Origin: Gammaproteobacteria bacterium
GTDB taxonomy: Bacteria; Pseudomonadota; Gammaproteobacteria; Steroidobacterales; Woeseiaceae
NCBI GenBank assembly: GCA_009937615.1
Contig: JAACFB010000018.1
Span: 1 to 58,739, forward strand
Length of the DNA stretch: 58,739 nucleotides
Reading direction: 5' to 3'
Notes under the pieces: generated by a model
Told to the model about the DNA's origin: nothing
Databases searched by the model: none
What the model saw: the letters and a program-made list of their open reading frames with translations, nothing else
Part shown: piece by piece, positions 25,828 to 33,746 of the stretch
Position numbering within the stretch: the stretch's first letter is position 1
Layout: each line of letters begins with the position of its first letter
Made by a program: the position numbers and the translations under genes

Positions 25828-26596
25828 TTGCAGTTCGGACGCGTTCGCCCTCGCCGGGCGCGGCGACAGCCCGATGAACGTCGTTGCCGTGATCCAGCAC
25901 ACCTCGGGCGAATACCTTGGCCTGATGGAAGATCACCTGGAGGGCCGGCGGATCCGTTTCCAGTACTTCCGGCCGTTTGCGGGCGGCGGCAAACTGCCCG
26001 AACCCGATCTGCCAGCCGACGCGCTGATCCTGCTAGGCGGTGGGCCATGGGGTTCCGCAGGGAGCCGCGACCTGCCGACTCTCGCAGAGGAAATCGAACT
26101 CACCCGCATGAAGCTCGCGGAGGGCATCCCGGTCATCGGCATCGGTCTCGGCGCGCAAATTCTCGCGATCGCCGCGGGCGGTGGCTCGGAGCCCGCCGAC
26201 CTGGTGCTTCGATCCGGCGTGGCAGCGCGCACGACTGCCGAAGCCCTAAACGGCTTCCTGCCCGAGACGTTCACGCAGGTCGTGTATATGCGCGACCGTC
26301 CTGTGCCGCCTGATGATGCAGAGATTCTGGCGGTGGACGAACTTGGCCGTCCCGCACTGTTTCAAGTCGGTGATAATGCTTATGGTTTCGTCGGCCATCC
26401 CGGCGTTAAGCTCGGCATGGTCGAGGACCTCGTCATGGAATTCGAAGAGGTTCCTGCGAACGCAGCGGCTGAGCTGGAGATCCTGCGCTCGCTGCAGCGC
26501 ACAATCGAGGACGATCTCGTGCCCATTATGACCGGGCTCGTACAGCGCACATCGCTGATGTCCGCGCCGAAGGCGGCGGAGACAGCAATTGGATAA
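25820..26596 (+). CDS. Class I glutamine-amidotransferase-like protein without the nucleophile cysteine
   Basis: 258 residues from the ATG at 25820, which overlaps the ligase stop; an earlier start at 25790 has no ribosome-binding site. The fold is that of a class I glutamine amidotransferase (oxyanion strand ALILLGGGPWGS and nucleophile elbow VIGIGLGAQILA). In active enzymes the elbow reads G-I-C-L-G-A-Q; here the Cys position is Gly109 (codon GGT, one base from the Cys codon TGT). The usual FHPE is GHPG, so the Glu of the triad is also missing. Hydrolysis of glutamine is therefore unlikely. Such 'gat' genes accompany sHdr lipoate genes in other organisms; here it may be a structural or binding partner. 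Confidence 0.78.
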   Translation: MSNCSSDAFALAGRGDSPMNVVAVIQHTSGEYLGLMEDHLEGRRIRFQYFRPFAGGGKLPEPDLPADALILLGGGPWGSAGSRDLPTLAEEIELTRMKLAEGIPVIGIGLGAQILAIAAGGGSEPADLVLRSGVAARTTAEALNGFLPETFTQVVYMRDRPVPPDDAEILAVDELGRPALFQVGDNAYGFVGHPGVKLGMVEDLVMEFEEVPANAAAELEILRSLQRTIEDDLVPIMTGLVQRTSLMSAPKAAETAIG

Positions 26597-26624
26597 ACAC
26601 GTAATTTAGTATATGCTAATTAAC
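26589..26624 (+). promoter_or_regulatory. Promoter with overlapping TTAG-TATATG-CTAA operator for the dsrE3C-shdr operon
   Basis: TTGGAT at 26589-26594 and TATGCT at 26612-26617 are spaced by 17 bases. The -10 lies inside an imperfect palindrome centred on TTAG-TATATG-CTAA (26606-26619). The core TTAG-T-ATAT matches TTAG-A-ATAT in the promoter at 21055. An ArsR-type repressor bound here would block the -10. The site lies in the 74-base gap before the DsrE-like gene. Confidence 0.5.
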
Positions 26625-26670
26625 TGTTAGAGGGCTCCCGGCAGCCGGATCACGCCAAGAGGAAAAAACC

Positions 26671-27048
26671 ATGGCAGAGAAACTGATCATCGTGATGGCG
26701 AACACCGATCCCCGTAATGGTGAAGAGCTCGGCGCCCCTATTTTCCAGGCGACCGTCGCAGCAGCAATGGACTACGAGGTCGACGTCATTTGTACGGCGA
26801 CGTCCGGACGACTGATGAAAAAGGGCGTCGCGGAAGAGCTGTTCGTAAAAGAAGGCTCGCCCAAGTCCGTTTACAGTTTCATTCAGGACGCTCATGAGGC
26901 GGGCGTCAAATTCTACTGCTGTTCTCCGAATCTCGATCTCTTTGATATGTCTCAGGATGACCTGATCCCCGAGTGTGAGGGAATCGTCGGCGGCGCGCAC
27001 CTGATTGAAGAAGTCATGGAAGGCGACTGCAAGGTCATGACGTACTAG
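26671..27048 (+). CDS. dsrE3C: DsrE3C-like sulfurtransferase
   Basis: 125 residues, a single DsrE/DsrF fold: KLIIVMANTDPRNGEELGAPIFQATVAAAM, then a vicinal cysteine pair Cys83-Cys84 in GVKFYCCSPNLDLFDM. The pair lies where DsrE-type proteins carry their persulfide. The gene leads the shdr operon directly, 18 bases before shdrC1, with an AGAGGA ribosome-binding site, so it most likely hands sulfur to, or takes it from, TusA and LbpA for the sHdr complex. It is cytoplasmic. The 3C subclass is inferred from context and the Cys pair. Confidence 0.82.
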   Translation: MAEKLIIVMANTDPRNGEELGAPIFQATVAAAMDYEVDVICTATSGRLMKKGVAEELFVKEGSPKSVYSFIQDAHEAGVKFYCCSPNLDLFDMSQDDLIPECEGIVGGAHLIEEVMEGDCKVMTY

Positions 27049-27066
27049 CCCGGCAGGAATATTCGT

Positions 27067-27813
27067 ATGTCACATTCCTCTACAACTCGCATTCAGGAAT
27101 ATATTGGCGACCCGGTTTCGGATGCGCCACCGGTCGAGAGGGAAAAGCTGGAGGAGATTTTTCAGGACATCCAGGCTGATCTGCGTTTCGATCACGAACT
27201 GAACGGCTGCCTGAACTGCGGCATTTGCACGGCAACCTGTCCGGCCGCCCACTATTACGACTTTAGTCCCCGCGAAATCGTCCAGCTGCTCTGGACCGAG
27301 AATCTCGAGGGAATTTACGACGCGATGCAGGAAAAGATCTGGTCCTGTGCGCAATGCTACACCTGCGCGGCGAGATGTCCGTTCGGTAATTCGCCGGGTG
27401 GCCTCGTCATGCTGATGCGTGAGACGGCCATCAAGCATGGCATGGAGTCGGCGAAGGCCGTGCTGCGTCCTTTCAGCCGCGTCATGCTGAAATTGATTTC
27501 GACCGGGAATCAGCTGTCGCCAGACATGATCAACCCCGAGGGCTTCGCCGACTGGGGCCCGAATATCTCGAAGGTCGATGCGCCGCTGGAGACGCTGCGC
27601 AAAGCGATACCGATGCCGACGTTGCACACGACCAAGACGGCATGGGAAGTGAATCTGAAGACATCCGTCGAGCTGTACACGATCTGGGAAGAAACCGGTG
27701 TGCTGGACAGTCTCGAAATTATTGACGAAAACCTGTTCGACGTCATCTGCGACATCATGGATGAAAAACGTGATGACTATGATGATTGGCTCGACGAACA
27801 GGATGATGACTAG
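27067..27813 (+). CDS. shdrC1: sHdrC1, iron-sulfur subunit of the sulfur-oxidising Hdr-like complex
   Basis: 248 residues. Two [4Fe-4S] motifs are present: Cys48/51/54/58 in CLNCGICTATC and Cys94/97/100/104 in CAQCYTCAARC, as in HdrC. A helical C-terminal half ends in an acidic tail. The subunit links the flavoprotein sHdrA to the cysteine-rich sHdrB1. The sHdr complex oxidises sulfane sulfur, delivered on carrier proteins, towards sulfite in the cytoplasm. The gene order C1-B1-A-H-C2-B2 here is the standard one. The next gene follows after 23 bases. Confidence 0.93.
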   Translation: MSHSSTTRIQEYIGDPVSDAPPVEREKLEEIFQDIQADLRFDHELNGCLNCGICTATCPAAHYYDFSPREIVQLLWTENLEGIYDAMQEKIWSCAQCYTCAARCPFGNSPGGLVMLMRETAIKHGMESAKAVLRPFSRVMLKLISTGNQLSPDMINPEGFADWGPNISKVDAPLETLRKAIPMPTLHTTKTAWEVNLKTSVELYTIWEETGVLDSLEIIDENLFDVICDIMDEKRDDYDDWLDEQDDD

Positions 27814-27836
27814 CCGCACAGGCATGGGAGAAATTA

Positions 27837-29198
27837 ATGACGGCAGGTAATGGCAATGGCGGGGGCGAGCGCCTCACGGGTCACGGCGCGGAATGGACAG
27901 ATGCCAATCTGAGCAAGGAAGAGGCTCACGTAGCGACCGTCTGGGTCGATCAGATCGTCAACCGACGCTCGATGCTTACCAACAAGGACCGCGTCGAGGA
28001 CATTCGCGACGTCATGTGGGAGCTCGAGAAGGACGGTGAGATCATCGTTCATCGCGTTACCGAAGAGCACCAGCCGGTGACTGTCAAAACGCTGTACGGC
28101 TGGGACAAGAAGGTTCCGACGACGCAACTCTGGCATCACAAGTCATGCGGCCAGTGCGGCAACATCCCTGGTTATCCGGCTTCCTTGCTCTGGCTCATGA
28201 ACCAGATGGACATCAGGTATCTCGACGAGACCGATCAGACGTCCTGTACTGCGTGGAACTATCACGGTTCGGGTATCGGCAACATCGAAAGCCTCGCCGC
28301 TGTCTTCCTGCGGAATTTCCACCAGGCCTATGTCTCGGCCAAGGCCCAGGGCTTGCCGGAGGGTTATTACTATCCGCTGGTTCATTGCGGCACGTCATTT
28401 GGCAACTACAAGGAGGTGCGCGGCTACCTGATGCAGTCCGCGAAACTTCGGGAACGCGTCAAGAAAATTCTCGGCAAGCTCGGCAGGCTGGTCGATGACA
28501 AGCTGCTGATACCGGAGGAGGTTGTGCATTACTCGGAATGGCTGCACGTCATGCGCAACGAGATCAAGAAGCACCAAATCATCGATTGCGATCATATTCG
28601 CGCGACCGTGCACCCGGCCTGCCATGTTTACAAGATGGTGCCGGAAGACGCCATTTATGATGACGATGTTCTCGAGGGCAATCGCGTCGCCGTTACGACC
28701 GGCCTACTCGAAACGCTGGGTACGCAGGTCATCGACTACTCAACCTGGTACGACTGCTGCGGTTTCGGCTTCCGGCACATCATTTCGGAGCGCGAGTTCA
28801 CGCGCTCATTCGCGATCGACCGCAAGATCAGGGTCGCGATTGAGGAAGCGCAGGCGGACATGATGATTGGCCACGATACCGGCTGTATCACCACGCTCGA
28901 CAAGAACCAGTGGATCGGTGCGGCCGCAGGCAAGCCCGTGGACCTCCCGATTCTGGCTGACTGCCAGTTTGCGGCCCTGGTTTGCGGCGCGCATCCCTAC
29001 AAGATTGTCCAGTCGCATTGGCATGCCTCGTCGACCGAGACGCTGATGGAGAAACTCGGCATCGACTGGGAGAAAAAGAAAGCGGAATTCGAGGCGTATC
29101 TCAAAGACGTCGAAGCGGGCCGTGGTGAGACGCTTTATGACCCGCGGAAAATGATTACGTCCGGTCCTGGATTTAAACAAATCGAGCAGCAGGAATGA
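27837..29198 (+). CDS. shdrB1: sHdrB1, CCG-domain subunit
   Basis: 453 residues, longer than methanogen HdrB (about 300). An N-terminal extension of roughly 90 residues precedes CCG-type cysteine segments: SCGQCGNIPGYP, TSCTAWNYHGSG, HCGTSFGN, VHPACHVYK, WYDCCGFGF and DTGCITTLDKN. These can bind the non-cubane [4Fe-4S] clusters that act on disulfides or persulfides in HdrB. A GGGAGA ribosome-binding site precedes the ATG, and the stop overlaps the start of shdrA by four bases. It probably forms, with sHdrB2, the catalytic site for the sulfur-bearing substrate. Confidence 0.92.
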   Translation: MTAGNGNGGGERLTGHGAEWTDANLSKEEAHVATVWVDQIVNRRSMLTNKDRVEDIRDVMWELEKDGEIIVHRVTEEHQPVTVKTLYGWDKKVPTTQLWHHKSCGQCGNIPGYPASLLWLMNQMDIRYLDETDQTSCTAWNYHGSGIGNIESLAAVFLRNFHQAYVSAKAQGLPEGYYYPLVHCGTSFGNYKEVRGYLMQSAKLRERVKKILGKLGRLVDDKLLIPEEVVHYSEWLHVMRNEIKKHQIIDCDHIRATVHPACHVYKMVPEDAIYDDDVLEGNRVAVTTGLLETLGTQVIDYSTWYDCCGFGFRHIISEREFTRSFAIDRKIRVAIEEAQADMMIGHDTGCITTLDKNQWIGAAAGKPVDLPILADCQFAALVCGAHPYKIVQSHWHASSTETLMEKLGIDWEKKKAEFEAYLKDVEAGRGETLYDPRKMITSGPGFKQIEQQE

Positions 29199-30244
29199 CT
29201 AAACCAATACTGATCGTAGGCGGCGGACCCGCCGGCCTTGCCGCGGCACACAGCCTGGCCACGGTGGGCAGGGCGAGCGTCCTGGTTGAGAAAGAGGACA
29301 AGCTTGGCGGTGCGCCGATATTGTCCGGGTATGCCAAGCTGGTACCTTCCGGAGAGTGGGCGAAGGACGCCATCGGCGGCATGGTTCAGCGCGTCGAGAG
29401 CGAGTCGCTCGTGCAGGTCGAGACCGGCGCGACCGTGACGTCGTTTGATGGAGGTCCCGGCGACTTCAGCGTCGAACTGTCCAGCGGCAGCAAGTTTGAC
29501 GCCGAGGCCGCAATCCTGTGCAGCGGTTTCACGCACTTCGACTCCGTAAACAAACCCGAATGGGGTTTCGGAACTTATCCGGATGTCGTGACGACGACGC
29601 AGGTAGAGCAAATGATCTCGTCAGGACAGGGCGTGCGCTGCCCGTCGGATGGCCGTAAGCCGCAGCGGGTAGCAATCCTGCTTTGCGTCGGCTCGAGAGA
29701 CCGGCAGATCGGGCGCGAGTGGTGTTCAAAAATCTGCTGCACGGTCTCGGCCAACATGGCGATGGAGATTCGCGAGGAACTGCCCGACTGCCACGTCTAC
29801 ATCTATTACATGGACATCCGCACGTTCGGTCTTTATGAAACCAAGTACTACTGGCGCAGCCAGGAGGAGTTCAAGGTCAAGTACATCAAGGCCCGTATCG
29901 CCGAGGTCACCTCGGACGGGGAAAAGCTGATCGTGAAGGGCGAGGACACCCTCGTCAAACGCCCGATCACGATTCCGTTCGACATGGTCGTGCATGCCAT
30001 CGGCATGGATCCGAATGTCGATAACCCGGATATCGCGAATACCTTCGGCATCGACCTCGAGCCGCACGGCTTCATTGGCAGTGCAAACACCTACGGTTCG
30101 ATGAGCCAGACCTCCCGCCCGGGCGTTTTTGTGGCGGGCGCCGCCACGGGGCCGGAAACCATTGACGATTCGATCGCGCAGGGCCATGCCGCTGCAATGG
30201 CCGTACTCTCGGGACTCAGAGAGGCGATGGGCCAGACGGCCTGA
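29195..30244 (+). CDS. shdrA: sHdrA, FAD-binding subunit
   Basis: 349 residues, the size of sHdrA and about half of methanogen HdrA. The N-terminus has the FAD dinucleotide-binding motif ILIVGGGPAGLAAAHSLA and the acidic end of strand 2 (VEKEDKLGG). A second nucleotide-type stretch is QRVAILLCVGSRD, followed by a cysteine segment WCSKICCTVSANMA, which in HdrA-type proteins holds an Fe-S cluster. The C-terminal VVHAIGMDPN and GVFVAGAATGPETI complete the flavin fold. It passes electrons between the Fe-S subunits and an unknown acceptor. It overlaps shdrB1 by four bases. Confidence 0.93.
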   Translation: MTKPILIVGGGPAGLAAAHSLATVGRASVLVEKEDKLGGAPILSGYAKLVPSGEWAKDAIGGMVQRVESESLVQVETGATVTSFDGGPGDFSVELSSGSKFDAEAAILCSGFTHFDSVNKPEWGFGTYPDVVTTTQVEQMISSGQGVRCPSDGRKPQRVAILLCVGSRDRQIGREWCSKICCTVSANMAMEIREELPDCHVYIYYMDIRTFGLYETKYYWRSQEEFKVKYIKARIAEVTSDGEKLIVKGEDTLVKRPITIPFDMVVHAIGMDPNVDNPDIANTFGIDLEPHGFIGSANTYGSMSQTSRPGVFVAGAATGPETIDDSIAQGHAAAMAVLSGLREAMGQTA

Positions 30245-30257
30245 GGCGGCTGATTCG

Positions 30258-31115
30258 ATGTCCTTTTTTTCCGCCATTCGACCGAGTGAAATAGAGCGTC
30301 CGGTGCTCGACCTGTCGGGCGATATCTTGCGTGCGGCGCTGCAGGCAATGACCGTGGGCAGCGAGGCGCATGGCGGTATCGAGCGCTATGTCGATGCGGT
30401 CAAACTTAAGAGTGTGATGTTCGGACAGGTTCTCGTGGACCGGGATGTTGCCGAGCTGGATCTCGAAACCTTCAAGGGTCTGTGCACGTTCATGGCGACC
30501 GTGCGCCGGCGAATCGGCTTCTGGCTCAACGACGAGTCGTTCGAGGTTATTCGTGGTGGGCTGGTCGAGCTTTTTGACGACGCAGACCCGGTCGACAAAC
30601 GCATCGATGACTTCTGCGGCCGGTTTCCGATGGACAAGCAGCATCGCTGGGTGCGCGACCTGGCGACCGAGACCCTGCACAACACGGATCCGGAACGTTT
30701 CCCGCTGATGAATCGCTGGGTCTGGGACGCCACGGCCAACACCGGGGTGATTCGCGAGATCTGGCATGGAGACGACGTCGATAACCTCAAGATTCCGGTT
30801 GGTGACGGCTATGGCACTTACCTGATGCTGCGTGAAGAGCTTAGCCAGTTCCTGACCGACAACGGGTTCTTCCGTGACATCATTTACTACGTCGATATTT
30901 TGTGCGCGCAGGTCTACGCGCAATACATATGCGAACAGGGCGGCAGTTATCTGCGCACTGATTTCTCAGCGCCCGAAGACCCTATGCAGCATACGCGGCG
31001 ACTGCTCGGGCTTGACGGCGTCAGGCCGGGGACTGGTCGGACGCGGCTCAAGTCGGTCGATGGCGAAGCGTTTGTGATCGAAGACAGTAAACTGTTGCAA
31101 CAGGCAGAGAGCTAG
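30258..31115 (+). CDS. shdrH: sHdrH, conserved accessory protein of the sHdr operon
   Basis: 285 residues from the ATG at 30258; the open frame reaches back into shdrA, but that part is in the wrong frame for a gene. It occupies the fixed place between shdrA and shdrC2 where the 'hypothetical' sHdrH is found in other sulfur oxidisers. Mostly helical, with Trp-rich segments (RRRIGFWLNDESFEVI, HRWVRDLATETLHN, MNRWVWDATANTG) and a few cysteines without a cluster motif. No enzyme family is recognised. The next gene starts on the base after its stop, so its product is made in step with the complex. Confidence 0.85.
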   Translation: MSFFSAIRPSEIERPVLDLSGDILRAALQAMTVGSEAHGGIERYVDAVKLKSVMFGQVLVDRDVAELDLETFKGLCTFMATVRRRIGFWLNDESFEVIRGGLVELFDDADPVDKRIDDFCGRFPMDKQHRWVRDLATETLHNTDPERFPLMNRWVWDATANTGVIREIWHGDDVDNLKIPVGDGYGTYLMLREELSQFLTDNGFFRDIIYYVDILCAQVYAQYICEQGGSYLRTDFSAPEDPMQHTRRLLGLDGVRPGTGRTRLKSVDGEAFVIEDSKLLQQAES

Positions 31116-31883
31116 ATGCCCATTCATGAAAAATCGCTGATTCGTCCCGAGAATCTCAAGACTCACGATAGTCTCATCCTCGACGGGGTCGACGTGTCGG
31201 GCCACTGGAGCACGTTCATCGAGTCGCGTGTGGTTGCGGACTACAACGAAGCAATTGAGGACGAAATTGCGGCGTTACCTGGCGGCGAACACATTCATCG
31301 TTGCTGGCAATGCGGGTCGTGTACCAACTCGTGTACCGTCAATGCGATAAACCCCGACTTCAATCCGCGTTACTGGATTTACCTGATCCGCATGGGCATG
31401 GAGTCGGAGCTGCTGCGTGACAAGGATATTATCTGGCAATGCGTTTCCTGCAATAAGTGCACTTATGCCTGTCCGCGCGATGTGTTCCCGGAGGGCGTTA
31501 TGAAAGCGACCTCGCACTGGCTGGAGTTAAAGGGCCACACGCCGAAGTCGCCCTCGATGCACTTCGACGAGGTATTCACTGAGCAAATTGTCAAGACCGG
31601 CAAGATCGAGGAAAGCAGGACGATTCGGCGCTTTTTCCAGCGCACGAACCAGGGACTGCTGCAGGACTGGATGCTTGAAATGGTCAAGCAATTGCTGCGC
31701 GGCTTGCCTATCGGCCTGTTGACGCGCATGGGCCTTGCCACGTTTGTCGCGCCGCGCACGAGCAACTGGTCGAGGGCCTCGGCGGCGATGCAGGAGTACA
31801 TCGACGAGCAGCACGAGAAGCAGGAAGAAGCGTTGAGTCTCGCGCAGCTTGTAAAAGCTGCGCAGGAAGACGTTGCGGCTTAG
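31116..31883 (+). CDS. shdrC2: sHdrC2, iron-sulfur subunit
   Basis: 255 residues. Two [4Fe-4S] motifs, Cys63/66/69/73 in CWQCGSCTNSC and Cys109/112/115/119 in CVSCNKCTYAC, are separated by a helix as in HdrC. The C-terminal 130 residues are helical and charged. It is the second C-type subunit and pairs with sHdrB2 in the heterohexameric complex. The start follows the shdrH stop with no gap; the AGAGCTAG before it gives only a weak ribosome-binding site, so translational coupling is likely. Confidence 0.93.
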   Translation: MPIHEKSLIRPENLKTHDSLILDGVDVSGHWSTFIESRVVADYNEAIEDEIAALPGGEHIHRCWQCGSCTNSCTVNAINPDFNPRYWIYLIRMGMESELLRDKDIIWQCVSCNKCTYACPRDVFPEGVMKATSHWLELKGHTPKSPSMHFDEVFTEQIVKTGKIEESRTIRRFFQRTNQGLLQDWMLEMVKQLLRGLPIGLLTRMGLATFVAPRTSNWSRASAAMQEYIDEQHEKQEEALSLAQLVKAAQEDVAA

Positions 31884-31906
31884 GTAGTGACAAGGAACAG
31901 ACCCCG

Positions 31907-32839
31907 ATGACCACGAAAGATAAGTACAAGAAGGTTGCTTACTACCCGGGCTGTGCGCTCGAGGGCACCGGGCACGCCTATAACCGGTCGACAAAAGCGA
32001 TAGGCAAGAAGCTCGGCCTGGATCTCGTCGAGGTCAAGAACTGGAACTGCTGCGGGGCGATGGAGGTGAAGAACGTCGACCCTAAGCTGCAGACGTATCT
32101 GTCATCTCGGGTGATGTCCGTTGCCGCAAACGAGATGGACATGGATGTGGTCATGGCGCCGTGTAACGGCTGCTATCACAACCTGAAAAAAGCCGAATAC
32201 GATCTCAAGAACGACAAGGAATCCGTCGAGGTCGTAGACAGGCTGTCGAAAAAAGCCGGCCACAAAACCTACGAATCGGGGCAGGTTGAGACCATACATG
32301 CGCTCGACTGGATCAAGGATGCGATCGGCGAGGACGGGTTGCGGGAACGCGTCAAAAATTCCCTGAGCGGCATAAAAGTCGCCAATTATTATGGGTGCAT
32401 GTACACGAGGCCGCGCCACATTTTTCCGGAAAAAGATGCCGGGCCCGGCAGCGAGTCGACGTCGAAACCGCATTTCATGGATGATCTGCTTGCAGCGGCG
32501 GGCGCCGAGAATGTGGATTTTCCGCTGAAGACCGCCTGCTGTGGAGGCGCGCATACCTTGTCGGACAGCGATACGTCGACCAAGCTCGTACTCAATATAC
32601 TCAAGGCGGCCAAGCTCGCCGGCGCTGACGTGATTGCGACAGAGTGCCCCACCTGTCATACCGGCCTCGAGATGCATCAGATTCGCGCGGAGAAGCGGCT
32701 CGGCGTAAAGGTCGAAATCAAGATTCTGTATTTTACGCAGCTGCTCGGCATGGCGCTGGGCCTGAAGCCGAAGAAGGTTGGCGTGCATGAGAATATCTCC
32801 AGTTCGCTGAGCTTTTTGAAGGAAAGGGGGCTCGCTTGA
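31907..32839 (+). CDS. shdrB2: sHdrB2, CCG-domain subunit
   Basis: 310 residues, typical of HdrB. Two CCG domains are visible: first YYPGCALEGTGHAYNRST with NWNCCGAMEVKN and APCNGCYHNL; second YYGCMYTRPRH with KTACCGGAHTLSD and TECPTCHTGLEMH. These sites bind the non-cubane [4Fe-4S] cluster that handles disulfide/persulfide chemistry. With sHdrC2, sHdrA and sHdrB1 it forms the sulfur-oxidising complex. An AGGA ribosome-binding site precedes the ATG, and the stop overlaps the TTG start of the next gene. Confidence 0.93.
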   Translation: MTTKDKYKKVAYYPGCALEGTGHAYNRSTKAIGKKLGLDLVEVKNWNCCGAMEVKNVDPKLQTYLSSRVMSVAANEMDMDVVMAPCNGCYHNLKKAEYDLKNDKESVEVVDRLSKKAGHKTYESGQVETIHALDWIKDAIGEDGLRERVKNSLSGIKVANYYGCMYTRPRHIFPEKDAGPGSESTSKPHFMDDLLAAAGAENVDFPLKTACCGGAHTLSDSDTSTKLVLNILKAAKLAGADVIATECPTCHTGLEMHQIRAEKRLGVKVEIKILYFTQLLGMALGLKPKKVGVHENISSSLSFLKERGLA

Positions 32840-33279
32840 GGCCCCTGGCCGAACTCGAATCCGGGCTCGACAGTGCCGGCGAGTCGCCCGATGTACAGGA
32901 CGGGGCGGAGCAATTATTACGGATAGGCGAGGAAGTGCTGGAGCACTGGATCACCGTAAAAGGCGAGGTCCCCACTGACGACCGGCGTGAGGGCTTTCGC
33001 CTGCTGGCGCTGCATCGCCAGGGCGCCAAAGGCGATCCGAGCTTCAACGCCTGTCGCGAGACCTGTCGCGAGATCGTTTATCACTACAACCTGATCACAA
33101 TGCAGCCCGAACTCGCGGACAGTACTAATCGCCTGGCTATGATGAAAATGATATGCAGTCACCTGTTTTTGTTCGTAAGCGGCAAGATGCAGGTCGCTGA
33201 ACTCGGTGAGTTCTGTTGTTCATCCAAGCCGATAAGATTGGAATCGGAATATAATGCGCAAACGACAAAGGAGGCTTAG
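32836..33279 (+). CDS. Small cysteine-containing protein of the sHdr operon, function unknown
   Basis: 147 residues from a TTG start that overlaps the shdrB2 stop (TTGA), with a strong GGAAAGGGGG ribosome-binding site. It has a helical middle with a C-x3-C pair (NACRETCREIVYHYNLI), a further Cys in MICSHLFLFVSGKM and a vicinal pair in GEFCCSSKP. No family is recognised. It sits two bases before lbpA, so it probably acts on the lipoyl carrier or on the sHdr complex. The spaced cysteines would permit metal binding or a redox role, but no canonical cluster motif is present. Confidence 0.7.
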   Translation: MRPLAELESGLDSAGESPDVQDGAEQLLRIGEEVLEHWITVKGEVPTDDRREGFRLLALHRQGAKGDPSFNACRETCREIVYHYNLITMQPELADSTNRLAMMKMICSHLFLFVSGKMQVAELGEFCCSSKPIRLESEYNAQTTKEA

Positions 33280-33281
33280 CC

Positions 33282-33722
33282 ATGCCATCTGTACGCGGAT
33301 GTAATTTGCCCGACGAGCTCTTGTACGACGTCGAGAATCATATCTGGTTCCAGGAGCAGGGCGACGGCACCGTCAAGATCGGCATGACGGCCGTGGCGAC
33401 AGCGATGGCCGGCAAACTCGTTGCGTACACGCCCAAGCGCGTGGGTCGGTCGGTCAGGGCCGGTAAGTCTTGCGGCACGCTGGAATCGGGCAAATGGGTC
33501 GGCCCGGCGAAGTCTGCAGCCGGCGGCGAGGTCGTCGCGGTCAACGATGCGTTGGTCGCTGATCCGAGTATCGCCAACGATGACCCTTACGATGCGGGTT
33601 GGCTCGCAATCCTCAAGCCCGATGACTGGGACTCGGTGGTTGGCTCGCTCGTAGTCGGCAGCGAGGTTGCGGCACCCTACGAGGCCAAAATGGATTCGGA
33701 GGGTTTTGGCGGTTGTGCATAA
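33282..33722 (+). CDS. lbpA: LbpA, lipoate-binding sulfur carrier (GcvH-like)
   Basis: 146 residues with the lipoyl-domain fold of the glycine cleavage H protein (HIWFQEQGDGTVKIGMTAVATAMAG). The lipoylated lysine should be Lys71, in the hairpin TLESGKWVGPAKS, the spot of the conserved Lys in GcvH. In sHdr organisms the lipoyl arm of LbpA is thought to hold the sulfur intermediate and receive electrons during its oxidation. It carries the best ribosome-binding site in the cluster (AAAGGAGG), so it may be made in excess over the complex. The ligase at 24748 and the two radical SAM proteins would load it. Confidence 0.93.
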   Translation: MPSVRGCNLPDELLYDVENHIWFQEQGDGTVKIGMTAVATAMAGKLVAYTPKRVGRSVRAGKSCGTLESGKWVGPAKSAAGGEVVAVNDALVADPSIANDDPYDAGWLAILKPDDWDSVVGSLVVGSEVAAPYEAKMDSEGFGGCA

Positions 33723-33746
33723 CGCACGGGATCGGCGGTAATTCTT

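Noticed and set aside
27067-32839. Methanogen HdrABC or reverse-Dsr system
   Set aside because: The C1-B1-A-H-C2-B2 order with lbpA, a half-size HdrA and no dsrAB points to the sHdr system.
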